Both the position numbers and the translations under genes were made by a program. Of a stretch of 64,000 nt of DNA, positions 1-7,386 are shown piece after piece; the stretch's first letter is position 1; the number at the start of each line of letters is the position of its first letter. Origin of the DNA: Pedobacter aquatilis. Its GTDB lineage: Bacteria; Bacteroidota; Bacteroidia; Sphingobacteriales; Sphingobacteriaceae. The stretch covers positions 248,001-312,000 of the forward strand of contig NZ_JAUFPW010000035.1 in NCBI RefSeq assembly GCF_030409415.1, written 5' to 3'. The notes beneath the pieces were generated by a model that ran no database searches, was not told where the DNA came from, and was given only the letters and a program-made list of their open reading frames with translations.

Positions 1-722
1 CTGGATAGCATTTTCTTATCAATTACATTTTCAAGTAATTCTTGTTTTGCAGTTGCACTAATTGGTACAATAAAATTATTTTCTAAATGTAATTCGTGTG
101 CAGTAAGTGTTGAAATTTTATTAACATTAACAATATACTGCTTATGAACCCTTATAAATTGATTTGGTAATTGTTTTTCGAGATTTTTAAGGCCAACCAA
201 AATAACATGCTTTTCGCCAGCTGTATAAATTTTTGAAAAATCGCCCATGCTTTCAATATATATTACATCATTGTATTTCAGCTTTGTAATTCCCTTGGTT
301 TCTCTAAAGAAAAAGTAATCATCCTCTTCGCTAATATCGCTGTGATTTACTGGGGCAAATTTTTTAAGTTCGATATATTCTATCGCTTTATTTGCTGCTT
401 TAAGTAAACGTTCAAATGTGGCTGGTTTTACAACAAAATCTATTGCGTCTAAATCAAAACTCTCCGCTGCATATTGGTTGTATGAAGTAATAAATATAAA
501 AACAGGCTTGTTTTTCAGTGTTTTTAGTAATGCAGTTCCAGAAAGTTCTGGCATATCAATGTCCGAAAAAACTATATCTATCTGTTCGTTATTAATTTTC
601 TGGATAGCTTCAATACCATCTTTACAAACAGAAATTATATTCAATGCTGGTATTTTGCTGATGTGCATCGTAATGGCATCCCGTTCGATTTCGTTATCAT
701 CTACGATTAAGCAGTTATACAT
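1..722 (-). CDS. LytTR-family response regulator (partial, runs off left edge)
   Basis: A two-component response regulator: an N-terminal receiver domain is followed by a LytTR DNA-binding domain. Visible receiver features are the acidic pair D8-D9 after a hydrophobic strand (CLIVDDNEIERD), the phospho-acceptor D54 in FSDIDMPELSG, and the conserved Lys in the VVKPATFERL segment. The C-terminal half carries the LytTR signature (YIESMGDFSKIY, FIRVHKQYIVNI). About 240 codons are present; the gene is still open at base 1, probably only a few residues short of its end. The partner histidine kinase is expected just outside the window. The ATG at 722 is the first Met of the frame and starts directly at the receiver fold. 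The output targets cannot be read from the sequence. Confidence 0.9.
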   Translation of the reverse strand, partial: MYNCLIVDDNEIERDAITMHISKIPALNIISVCKDGIEAIQKINNEQIDIVFSDIDMPELSGTALLKTLKNKPVFIFITSYNQYAAESFDLDAIDFVVKPATFERLLKAANKAIEYIELKKFAPVNHSDISEEDDYFFFRETKGITKLKYNDVIYIESMGDFSKIYTAGEKHVILVGLKNLEKQLPNQFIRVHKQYIVNVNKISTLTAHELHLENNFIVPISATAKQELLENVIDKKMLS

Positions 723-797
723 TTATAGGGTATTTAAAAATTAAAGGTAACTATAAAATCTGCACTAATAACTGTTAAAGGAGGGTAAATGTTCAGA

Positions 798-1409
798 CTA
801 TTTTCTATGTTTTTTTTCTCCAGTATAAATTTTTTCTCCGGCTTTAATCTCTAATTGTAAATCATTTTCTTCAGGGGGAACTGGGCAACGATAACCATCG
901 CTGTATGCACAATAAGGGTTGTAAGCTTTATTAAAATCAATTTCAATTTTATTACTGACGATTTCTTTTGAGCTTAAATCAATATATCGCCCACCACCGT
1001 AGGTTTCCTTGTTGTTTGTTTCATCTGTGAAAGGCAAAAACAATAAATTTTTAAATGCAGGATTTGTGGCCAAAGCTAAATTTTTATACAGTGTCATTAC
1101 TGTTTCTTTGCCATTTAAGCTAAATTTTATTTTCGCATAGCGATAAAATTCCTTGCTCGTGCCGTCGTAAGTTGGCATTTTGAAAACTTTCTCGTTTTTA
1201 AGGATTTCGACATTTGCAACAACTTTGTAATTGCTATCTGCATCGTAAAAATGCAGGTTTTGTAAATCACTTTCATTTAAAGGTGAATTGGATTCCTTAA
1301 CGAAATCTTTTTTGTAGCTATCACGATGTTTAGCAATCTGCTCGGAATAGGATTGGGCAAATGCGTTTAAGCTAACTAGGAGGAATAGGATAGGGAGCAG
1401 TTTTTTCAT
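798..1409 (-). CDS. DUF1684 family secreted protein
   Basis: 203 residues with a clear Sec signal peptide (residues 1-18, hydrophobic LLPILFLLVSLNAFA, cleavage before Q19). The rest matches the DUF1684 pattern: an N-terminal helix with paired Lys/Arg, a central beta-rich part, a GGGRYIDL segment near residue 138 and the C-terminal motif NPYCAYSDGYRCPVPPEEN near residues 163-182, which holds two cysteines. Its biochemical role is unknown; family members are predicted periplasmic. It appears to be a single gene, followed on its downstream side by the LytTR regulator on the same strand (75 bp apart). Confidence 0.8.
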   Translation of the reverse strand: MKKLLPILFLLVSLNAFAQSYSEQIAKHRDSYKKDFVKESNSPLNESDLQNLHFYDADSNYKVVANVEILKNEKVFKMPTYDGTSKEFYRYAKIKFSLNGKETVMTLYKNLALATNPAFKNLLFLPFTDETNNKETYGGGRYIDLSSKEIVSNKIEIDFNKAYNPYCAYSDGYRCPVPPEENDLQLEIKAGEKIYTGEKKHRK

Positions 1410-1426
1410 AGTTATTGTTTAGCAAT

Positions 1427-1539
1427 CGTCATTTCGACTGGAGTGCAGCGGAATGGAAAAATCTTTGAAATTTGCTAAATATAGTTCAAAGATTTTGCTT
1501 CGCAGAGCCTTTGGGTTCTCGGCTTAGCTCGAAATAACG
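1427..1539. repeat. Dispersed inverted repeat, family C copy 1
   Basis: The left arm begins CGTCATTTCGACTGGAGTGC and the right arm ends GCTCGAAATAACG. Inner arms AAATCTTTGAA and TTCAAAGATTT pair. A second copy with the same arms is at 63520-63600. The element lies between aroC and the DUF1684 gene and may form a hairpin in mRNA. Confidence 0.7.
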
Positions 1540-1547
1540 GTTTTTGC

Positions 1548-2645
1548 TTAAATCACACTCACTTTGTTTCTCAAAAATTGGTCGGCTAAAACTAATGCAG
1601 CCATAGCTTCAACAATAACTACAGCTCTTGGTACAACACAAGGGTCATGGCGGCCTTTGCCTTTAATTTCAGAAGCTTCGCCAGCTGCATTAATGGTTTG
1701 CTGATTATGCATAATGGTTGCTACAGGTTTAAAAGCCACTTTAAAAGTAATATCCATTCCATTTGAAATACCGCCCAAAATACCACCTGCAAAGTTCGTT
1801 GTGGTTTTAAATGCTTTAGTATCTGCCTCTTTTGGTTGAGGAATATCATTATGTTGAGAACCTCGTAACTCGCTTCCGGCAAAACCAGAACCATATTCAA
1901 AACCATGCACCGCATTAATACTTAACATCGCTTTGCCCAAATCAGCATGTAATTTATCAAAAACAGGTTCGCCCAAACCTGCCGGACAACCTTTAATTAC
2001 ACAGCCAATTTTACCACCAACGGTGTCGCCATCTTTTCTTACTGAATCGATAAACTCAATCATTTCATGCGCTGTTGCAGGGTCGGCACAACGCACAATA
2101 TTTTCTTCTCTAATATCCAGCAAAGCTGATAAATCGTTACTTTCTAAATTTGGCGCTTCAATGGTACCAACAGAAGTTACGTGAGCAAAAATTTCGATAC
2201 CTTGTTGCTTTAAAAATAATTTTGCAATGGCGCCTGCAGCTACGCGAGCAGCCGTTTCACGGGCTGATGAACGTCCGCCACCACGATGATCGCGGATGCC
2301 ATATTTAGCATCGTAAACATAATCTGCATGGCTCGGTCGGTAAACATCAACATTATGACCATAATCTTTCGAACGTTGGTCTTCATTAGGGATTAATAAA
2401 GCAATCGGTGTTCCTGTACTTTTTCCCTCAAAAACGCCCGATAAAATTTGAACAGTATCGCTTTCTTTTCTTTGCGTAGTTATTTTCGATTGACCGGGTT
2501 TACGTTTATCCAATTCTGATTGAATAAAATCCATGTCTATATCCAATTGCGCCGGACAGCCATCAATTATTACCCCAATGGCTACGCCATGAGATTCGCC
2601 AAAGGTGGTTATGCGAAATAATTGTCCGAATGAGTTACCTGCCAT
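1548..2645 (-). CDS. aroC: Chorismate synthase
   Basis: Converts 5-enolpyruvylshikimate-3-phosphate to chorismate using reduced FMN; last step of the shikimate pathway, cytoplasmic. 365 residues, the normal family length, beginning MAGNSFGQLFRITTFGESHG, which contains the N-terminal GESHG signature. Also visible are the RGGGRSSARET signature (near residue 130), SINAVHGFEYGSGF (near 240) and RHDPCVVPRA (near 330). The reading frame continues 37 codons upstream of this Met, but that extension has no family similarity and would run almost to the aroA stop, so the start at 2645 is preferred. It lies 62 bp downstream of aroA on the same strand and is probably co-transcribed with it. Confidence 0.96.
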   Translation of the reverse strand: MAGNSFGQLFRITTFGESHGVAIGVIIDGCPAQLDIDMDFIQSELDKRKPGQSKITTQRKESDTVQILSGVFEGKSTGTPIALLIPNEDQRSKDYGHNVDVYRPSHADYVYDAKYGIRDHRGGGRSSARETAARVAAGAIAKLFLKQQGIEIFAHVTSVGTIEAPNLESNDLSALLDIREENIVRCADPATAHEMIEFIDSVRKDGDTVGGKIGCVIKGCPAGLGEPVFDKLHADLGKAMLSINAVHGFEYGSGFAGSELRGSQHNDIPQPKEADTKAFKTTTNFAGGILGGISNGMDITFKVAFKPVATIMHNQQTINAAGEASEIKGKGRHDPCVVPRAVVIVEAMAALVLADQFLRNKVSVI

Positions 2646-2707
2646 ATATATTTTAGATTGATGATTTTGGATTACGATTTGGGTTGGGTCTTTAATCTTT
2701 TGTTCTT

Positions 2708-3979
2708 TTATCCTTGCTCTTCTACTAAGAACCCCGCCTTTTTCAAATCTTCCCAAAAATAAGGATAAGATTTTTCTACAACTTGCATTTCTTCAATTTC
2801 AACTTCATCAATTAATAATGCAAGAGGCGCAAAAGCCATAGCCATGCGGTGGTCTTCATAAGTTGCAAAGGTTACTCTTTTAGGAAAATGAAGCTCATTG
2901 GTATTTAAGGTGTAAACCAAGTTATCTTCGGTTAATGTTACGCCGATTTTCGCCAACTCATTTTGTAAAGCTGCAATTCTATCTGTTTCTTTAATTTTTA
3001 AGGTTTCTAAGCCAGTAAAAGCCATGTTTTTACCCAAGGCAGCTGCAATAACTACAATGGTTTGTGCTAAATCAGGACAAGTTTTTAAATCTAAAACTTG
3101 GTTAGTTTCTAAAGATAAGCCTAAGTTGCTAATCAAAATTCCAGTTTCGGTTTTGCTGGTTGCAATACCGAAAATTTTCATGATTTTTTGAATCTGACTA
3201 TCGCCTTGTAAGCTTTTTTCTTTTAAAGCAGGCAAACTGATTTCAGCTTCATCAGCTAAAGCCGCAATACTGTACCAATAGGATGCAGCACTCCAATCTG
3301 GCTCAACAACCAAAGTTCCTGGTTTAAAAATCTGTGGTTTAATGGAAATCGAATTTCCATTCCAACTGTGTTCTATACCAACTTCAGCCAACATATCTAA
3401 AGTCATATCTACATATGGTTTGGAAGTTAGCTCGCCCTCAATTTCTAAAGTTAATCCTTGTGGTAAAATTGGGGCAATCATCAGCAAAGCTGATATGTAT
3501 TGACTGCTGATATCGCCTTTAATTTTAACTTCTGCTGTTTTTTGATTTATTGGACCAGTTATGTTTAACGGAGGAAATCCCTCAGATTCTGCATACGAAA
3601 TGTCGGCGCCAAGTGTTTTTAAAGCTTCAGCCAAAATACCAATTGGGCGCTGTTTCATCCGCTCGGTTCCAGTTAATAAGAAATTTCCGTTTTTTGCCGA
3701 AAGATAAGCAGAAAGAAAACGCATTGCCGTTCCAGCAGGCCCAACATCTACAGTTTTTGATTCTTCAATTTCTACTTCAAGCTCTTCCTCAAGCGTGTTA
3801 AGAATACCGTTTAAGGTTACCGTATCTGCGGCATTAGAAAGGTTTTCTACTTTAACTAGTTTTTTGCTTAAAGCACTTATAATTAAGGCTCTGTTACATT
3901 CGCTTTTTGAACCTGTTAATTGGATTTCCGTATTAATATTCTTGGTTCCTTTAAAAGAAACTAAGGCATTTTTTGACAT
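2708..3979 (-). CDS. aroA: 3-phosphoshikimate 1-carboxyvinyltransferase (EPSP synthase)
   Basis: Joins shikimate-3-phosphate and PEP to give EPSP. 423 residues from the Met at 3979 (MSKNALVSFKG); an upstream in-frame ATG at 4015 would add 12 unconserved residues. The two-domain inside-out alpha/beta barrel family is recognised from LTGSKSECNRALI (shikimate-3-phosphate binding Lys-Ser), GPAGTAMRFLSAY near residue 80, RPIGILAEALKTLGA near 110, GDISSQYISALL near 155, IKETDRI near 330 and EDHRMAMAFA near 375. It sits 240 bp downstream of the DAHP synthase/chorismate mutase gene; that gap holds repeats, so a separate promoter or processing is possible, though no consensus promoter was seen. Confidence 0.95.
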   Translation of the reverse strand: MSKNALVSFKGTKNINTEIQLTGSKSECNRALIISALSKKLVKVENLSNAADTVTLNGILNTLEEELEVEIEESKTVDVGPAGTAMRFLSAYLSAKNGNFLLTGTERMKQRPIGILAEALKTLGADISYAESEGFPPLNITGPINQKTAEVKIKGDISSQYISALLMIAPILPQGLTLEIEGELTSKPYVDMTLDMLAEVGIEHSWNGNSISIKPQIFKPGTLVVEPDWSAASYWYSIAALADEAEISLPALKEKSLQGDSQIQKIMKIFGIATSKTETGILISNLGLSLETNQVLDLKTCPDLAQTIVVIAAALGKNMAFTGLETLKIKETDRIAALQNELAKIGVTLTEDNLVYTLNTNELHFPKRVTFATYEDHRMAMAFAPLALLIDEVEIEEMQVVEKSYPYFWEDLKKAGFLVEEQG

Positions 3980-4026
3980 TTTATCTTGTTTTATTATCAA
4001 ATGGATTTTAATCAATTGTTATGTTA

Positions 4027-4073
4027 AGCCTGTCGAAAAGCTATAAAATTCTTCGACAAGCTCAGAAAGACAT
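4027..4073. repeat. Short inverted repeat, TTCGACAAGCTCAG type
   Basis: GTCGAA and TTCGAC arms are separated by about 16 bases and followed by AAGCTCAG. A related single arm, GACAAGCTCAGGCTGACATG, occurs at about 7202-7221. This is a different family from the CGCAATGACG repeats. Confidence 0.45.
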
Positions 4074-4104
4074 GATTATATACAAACCATTATATTTATA
4101 AAAT

Positions 4105-4171
4105 CGTCATTACGAAGCTTGAATAATGCCAAAACTTATCGCATTAAGATTGCTTCGTGCCTCGCAATGAC
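4105..4171. repeat. Dispersed inverted repeat, family A copy 1
   Basis: The degenerate left arm CGTCATTACGAAGC is followed by a well-kept right arm AGATTGCTTCGTGCC then TCGCAATGAC. It lies between the DAHP synthase/chorismate mutase gene and aroA. Confidence 0.75.
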
Positions 4172-4219
4172 TTGAAGCTTTAGACATTGCTTTTCGCTTT
4201 AGTCTTTAAGCTTTTAACC

Positions 4220-5359
4220 TTATTTTGAAACTTCAGTATGTTGCTCAGCGGCAATTCCTTTTTCAGCTTTACCAGCATTCATGATTTCAGTTTGCTTACG
4301 AATAGATTCTCCGTGTACTAATTCTAAGAATTTCTCAGTAAAGTTTAAATCTAATTTTAAAGCCTTTGCAAAAGCATGACCTTTTTTAATGATTGCATCC
4401 CAACGGTTTACCTGTAAAATCGTTACCTGGTTATCGCGTTTGAATTCGCCGATTTTTTCGACGATAGCCATACGTTCTGCTAATTTTTGCAATAAAATAT
4501 CATCAATTTTATCGATATTTTTACGTAAATCAGCTAATTTATCAGCGAAAGCTTCATTCGGTGCCTCAGGTTCACGAACTGTTAAACGGTCAACCAATTC
4601 TGCCAAAGCAGCTGGTGTAACTTGTTGTTTAGCATCTGTCCATGCAACCGATGGGTCTACATGAGATTCAATCATTAAACCTTGCATATCTAAATCTAAA
4701 GCTTTTTGAGAGATGTACGGAATTAATTCACGGTTACCGCAAATGTGGCTAGGGTCGTTAATTATTGGTAACTCAGGGCATAATGTTTTCAATTGAATTG
4801 CCATTTCCCACATTGGTTCGTTGCGGAAAGAACTTTTCTCGAATGATGAAAAACCACGGTGAATAGCACCAATTTTGGTAATACCAGCACCGTTAATACG
4901 CTCAATTGCACCAATCCATAATTGTAGATCAGGATTTACCGGGTTTTTAATTAATACCGGAACGTCGTGACCTTTTAAAGCATCAGCAATTTCCTGAACT
5001 GTGAAAGGATTTACTGTAGAACGAGCGCCAATCCAAAGGATATCAACGCCAGCAGCCAAAGCCTCTTCAACGTGTTTTGCATTTGCTACTTCTACAGCTG
5101 TTGGTAAACCAGTTTCTGCTTTAGCACGTTTTAACCACTCTAAACCGATACTTCCAATACCTTCGAACTCTCCCGGGCGAGTACGTGGTTTCCAGATTCC
5201 AGCTCTTAAAACCGATACTTTACCAGTAGCAGCTAATAAATGTGCGGTAGTTAATAATTGCTCTTCAGTTTCTGCACTGCAAGGACCAGAGATGATTAAT
5301 GGTTCGTTGTTAACGTTTAACCAAGTGTTTAAAGGTTGGATGTTTAAATTAAGTTTCAT
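4220..5359 (-). CDS. Bifunctional DAHP synthase / chorismate mutase (AroQ type II)
   Basis: A fusion that both opens the shikimate pathway (PEP plus erythrose-4-phosphate to DAHP) and converts chorismate to prephenate. Residues 1-265 are a KdsA/AroG-like class I barrel: SGPCSAET near residue 24, RAGIWKPRTRPGEFEG near 53, IKNPVNPD near 137, GAIHRGFSSF near 163 and INDPSHICGNREL near 200. Residues 275-365 are an all-helical chorismate mutase (DLRKNIDKIDDILLQKLAER, then IGEFKRDN). 379 residues in total. The fusion is usual in Bacteroidetes and is thought to let prephenate pathway products control flux entry. It follows pheA by 92 bp on the same strand with no visible promoter between, so it should fall under the pheA attenuator. 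Confidence 0.93.
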   Translation of the reverse strand: MKLNLNIQPLNTWLNVNNEPLIISGPCSAETEEQLLTTAHLLAATGKVSVLRAGIWKPRTRPGEFEGIGSIGLEWLKRAKAETGLPTAVEVANAKHVEEALAAGVDILWIGARSTVNPFTVQEIADALKGHDVPVLIKNPVNPDLQLWIGAIERINGAGITKIGAIHRGFSSFEKSSFRNEPMWEMAIQLKTLCPELPIINDPSHICGNRELIPYISQKALDLDMQGLMIESHVDPSVAWTDAKQQVTPAALAELVDRLTVREPEAPNEAFADKLADLRKNIDKIDDILLQKLAERMAIVEKIGEFKRDNQVTILQVNRWDAIIKKGHAFAKALKLDLNFTEKFLELVHGESIRKQTEIMNAGKAEKGIAAEQHTEVSK

Positions 5360-5451
5360 GATTTATGGCTTGTAATATTTTATAATTCGATTTTTTAATT
5401 GTTGTATTAATAGTGTTGATCGTTATTCGTAAATCTAAAATCTTAACTCTG

Positions 5452-6285
5452 TTAGACTTTATCGTTCTTTTGATATTCTCCGAGGATGTTAAAATTTGAT
5501 GTGTATTTTAATGCTTTTCTTACGGCTTTATCATACTTTTCTGTGCTTGGCCATTCTAAGTCAACGTAAAAATAATATTCGTTTCGTTTACCAAGCACCG
5601 GCATAGATTGTATTTTTGTTAAGCTTACCTCTTGCTCTGCGAAGATATTTAATACCGTTGCCAAAGAGCCTGCTTTGTGCCCAACCTGAAAACAAATTGA
5701 AGCTTTATTTATTTTCTTGCCCTCGTCTGTTTTATCCTTTTTTAGGATGAGAAAGCGAGTGTAGTTTTTCTTATTTGATTCTACGCGACGTTCTAAAATG
5801 TTTAACCCATAAAGTTCTGCAGCTAAGTTGTTTGCGATCGCCATTGTATCCGTTAGTTTTTCTTCTTGAATGCGTTTAGCACAAGCCGCAGTATCGTTAC
5901 TTTCTACAATTTTAATATGCGGATAATCGTAAAAGAAATCGATGCATTGGCGGATTGCAATAGGGTGAGAAGTTACGATTTTGATATCCTCGAATTTTAC
6001 CCCCGGCAATGCCATTAAGTGCAATTGGATAGGCAAATAAACTTCGCCAACTACCGAAAAACCGTAATCGCGGATGAGTGTGTAATTTGGTAGCAAGCTA
6101 CCTGCGATTGAGTTTTCAATTGCCATTACAACAAAATCAGCATCATTTTTTTCCAGCTTGTCGCAGGTTTCTTTAAATGAATTGCACTCTACAGTTTCGA
6201 TATTTTTACCAAAGAATTTGTAGGCTGCTTCTTCGTGAAAAGAGGCTTTAATACCCTGAATTGCTACTCGTTTTGTCGTTTCCAT
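5452..6285 (-). CDS. pheA: Prephenate dehydratase
   Basis: Converts prephenate to phenylpyruvate, the committed step to phenylalanine. 277 residues: a periplasmic-binding-protein-like catalytic domain (about 1-180) followed by an ACT domain (about 190-270) for Phe feedback. Visible signatures are MAIENSIAGSLLPNYTLI near residue 75, the SNKKNYTRFLIL segment near 170 holding the catalytic Thr-Arg-Phe, and in the ACT domain GSLATVLNIF and LTKIQSMPV. It has no chorismate mutase domain; that activity is on the next gene downstream. The ATG lies 12 bases after the T-run of an intrinsic terminator, itself preceded by a Phe/Tyr-rich leader peptide, so expression is expected to be set by attenuation. 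Confidence 0.95.
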   Translation of the reverse strand: METTKRVAIQGIKASFHEEAAYKFFGKNIETVECNSFKETCDKLEKNDADFVVMAIENSIAGSLLPNYTLIRDYGFSVVGEVYLPIQLHLMALPGVKFEDIKIVTSHPIAIRQCIDFFYDYPHIKIVESNDTAACAKRIQEEKLTDTMAIANNLAAELYGLNILERRVESNKKNYTRFLILKKDKTDEGKKINKASICFQVGHKAGSLATVLNIFAEQEVSLTKIQSMPVLGKRNEYYFYVDLEWPSTEKYDKAVRKALKYTSNFNILGEYQKNDKV

Positions 6286-6296
6286 TTTGTGTTAAA

Positions 6297-6326
6297 CAAA
6301 AAAAGTCCCGGCTGTTTGCCGGGACT
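6297..6326 (-). terminator. Attenuator terminator ahead of pheA
   Basis: Read on the minus strand: arm AGTCCCGGC, loop of five bases, arm GCCGGGACT, then seven T. The nine perfect base pairs, mostly G-C, and T-run make a strong intrinsic terminator. It lies between the leader peptide and pheA, so it ends transcription before the operon unless the antiterminator forms. Confidence 0.9.
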
Positions 6327-6378
6327 TTTTTATACATTTTAATATTGTTATATATCTTTTTGCATATCAGCCCCGGCT
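6318..6378 (-). promoter_or_regulatory. Antiterminator pairing of the pheA attenuator
   Basis: The minus-strand segment GCCGGGGCT (6377 down to 6369) overlaps the last leader codons and its stop. It can pair over nine bases, with one G-U, to AGTCCCGGC (6326 down to 6318), the 5' arm of the terminator. A ribosome stalled at upstream Phe/Tyr codons leaves it free and the terminator is blocked; a ribosome reaching the stop codon covers it and the terminator forms. Confidence 0.8.
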
Positions 6379-6429
6379 CTTACTAAAATAGTAAAAGTAA
6401 CCAAAGTAATATGTGTTGAATAATTTCAT
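6367..6429 (-). CDS. pheA operon leader peptide (Phe/Tyr-rich)
   Basis: A 20-codon ORF, ATG to TGA, reading MKLFNTYYFG then YFYYFSKSRG. Four Phe (F4, F9, F12, F15) and five Tyr (Y7, Y8, Y11, Y13, Y14) make up nine of twenty residues, most of them in the block at positions 7-15. The ORF sits about 15 bases after a predicted transcription start and ends inside the antiterminator segment, the layout of classical trp/phe/his attenuators. The mix of Phe and Tyr suits an operon that supplies prephenate for both amino acids. The peptide itself probably has no role beyond being translated. No Shine-Dalgarno is seen, as is normal for this phylum. Confidence 0.85.
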   Translation of the reverse strand: MKLFNTYYFGYFYYFSKSRG

Positions 6430-6448
6430 TTTTCGTTTTTGAATGAGC

Positions 6449-6478
6449 CAAATGTAATAACAAAATTTAATTTGTCAA
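6449..6478 (-). promoter_or_regulatory. Primary-sigma promoter of the pheA operon
   Basis: On the minus strand, TTG (within TTGACA) at 6478-6476 and TACATTTG at 6456-6449, 19 bases apart. Both match the Bacteroidetes consensus TTG-N19-21-TAnnTTTG. The predicted transcript starts near 6443, giving a short leader before the ATG at 6429. Confidence 0.75.
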
Positions 6479-6564
6479 TAGGAAAATGAAATTATTTTTA
6501 ATAAAATTTAATTTTCTTTGATTTAGACCGTTTTGGAGATGGGTATGAAAGTTGAAGCCAAGGG

Positions 6565-6894
6565 TTATTTTAAGGTCTCAATAATTTTCTGAATATCTTT
6601 TTTTGTTATCCTAGCTTCTTCTGATTTATCGTAAATGTAAATCATTACAATTTCTTCTTGTGTTTGGAGGTAAGTGATAACCCTGTAACCGCCACTTTTT
6701 CCTTTGCCCTTACTTTTGATTGCAAGTCTGATTTTGAAAATACCGTTTCCTAAATCTATACCAGTTTTAGGGTTGTTTAAAAGTGTTGACTCAAGTTGCG
6801 CTAAATCGCTAATTAATGATAAATGTTTCTTTGTTAATTGTTTTGCTTTTTTGATGAAAATAGGGGAATAAATAATTTTGATTCCCTTTGTCAT
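6565..6894 (-). CDS. RelE/ParE-superfamily toxin
   Basis: 109 residues with the RelE/ParE fold pattern: N-terminal strand IKIIYSPIFIKKAKQL, two helices, a central DLGNGIFKIRLAIKSKGKGKS strand-turn with clustered basic residues, GGYRVITYL, and the final strand EEIVMIYIYDKSE. Toxins of this family are ribosome-dependent mRNA nucleases or gyrase inhibitors; which one is not decidable here. The start overlaps the stop of the upstream small gene by four bases, the usual coupling of an antitoxin-first pair. It is not related in function to the neighbouring aromatic genes. Confidence 0.75.
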   Translation of the reverse strand: MTKGIKIIYSPIFIKKAKQLTKKHLSLISDLAQLESTLLNNPKTGIDLGNGIFKIRLAIKSKGKGKSGGYRVITYLQTQEEIVMIYIYDKSEEARITKKDIQKIIETLK

Positions 6895-7082
6895 ATATCA
6901 CTAAGAGATAGAGGTGCAACTTTTCCGTCTTTAATATCCTTGGCTTCCTGTAGGCCTTGTTTAATTCCATCTAGCAGTTCTTGCTTTTTAGAACTTTTGA
7001 TAACCTTTGCATCAATTCTTCTTAATACCTCCATAAGGAATTGAGTATCATTGTCTTTCACTTGTATCGTTAATGTTGTCAT
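6891..7082 (-). CDS. Probable cognate antitoxin
   Basis: 63 residues starting MTTLTIQVKDNDTQFLMEVL. The first 15 residues form a beta strand typical of ribbon-helix-helix or Phd-like DNA-binding antitoxins, followed by charged helices (IDAKVIKSSKKQELLDG, LQEAKDIKDGK) that would wrap the toxin. A TTG at 7100 could extend the frame by six residues, but the ATG at 7082 gives the natural strand start. It lies directly ahead of and overlaps the RelE/ParE-like gene, which is the main support for the call. Confidence 0.65.
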   Translation of the reverse strand: MTTLTIQVKDNDTQFLMEVLRRIDAKVIKSSKKQELLDGIKQGLQEAKDIKDGKVAPLSLSDI

Positions 7083-7298
7083 AACATATTTCTTAGTCAA
7101 AAATAAGAATTAAAATTTAAATAGTTGTTTGGGTTTTAAATCCACAGTTTTATGTTTCTTAAACCTGATAGCAAAGAAAATACTTTTTGTTGCAGGTGAT
7201 AGACAAGCTCAGGCTGACATGGAACAAAAAGATTGAAGTGAATAGCAGGGCTGCATATGCCAAACGAACAGAACCACACATTTCCAAATCTCTAAAAC

Positions 7299-7325
7299 AA
7301 AAAACGGCCTGTAAAATACAGACCG
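7299..7325 (-). terminator. Intrinsic terminator (second of two) after the hydroxylase gene
   Basis: Minus strand CGGTCTGT, loop ATTTT, ACAGGCCG, followed by six T. Eight pairs including one G-U. It lies 62 bases past the stop of the 7387-8331 gene. The rest of the 304-base gap 7083-7386 holds the palindrome at 7350-7371 and a stray repeat arm near 7202; no gene is seen in it. Confidence 0.7.
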
Positions 7326-7349
7326 ACATACATCATTATAATTTCTAAA

Positions 7350-7371
7350 ACCCACGATTTAAATCGTGGGT
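7350..7371. terminator. Perfect 22-bp palindrome, probable terminator/REP hairpin
   Basis: ACCCACGATTT is followed directly by AAATCGTGGGT, a perfect palindrome. On the minus strand it is followed by TTTTAG and sits 16 bases beyond the stop of the fatty acid hydroxylase gene. Similar CCCACG...CGTGGG hairpins are common in this phylum, so it could be a mobile REP-like unit reused as a terminator. Confidence 0.6.
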
Positions 7372-7386
7372 AATAGGGTTACAGGT

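Noticed and set aside
1933..2184. ORFs opposite the aro genes and other long genes
   Set aside because: They are antisense shadows with no family similarity, no signal for translation, and overlap well-supported genes completely.
2646..2756. A 37-codon upstream extension of aroC
   Set aside because: The family N-terminus begins at MAGNSFGQLF; the extension has no conserved features and almost reaches the aroA stop.
7083..7105. TTG start at 7100 for the antitoxin and a TATTTTTG promoter box just upstream
   Set aside because: The ATG at 7082 fits the fold better, and no TTG lies at the right distance from the box.
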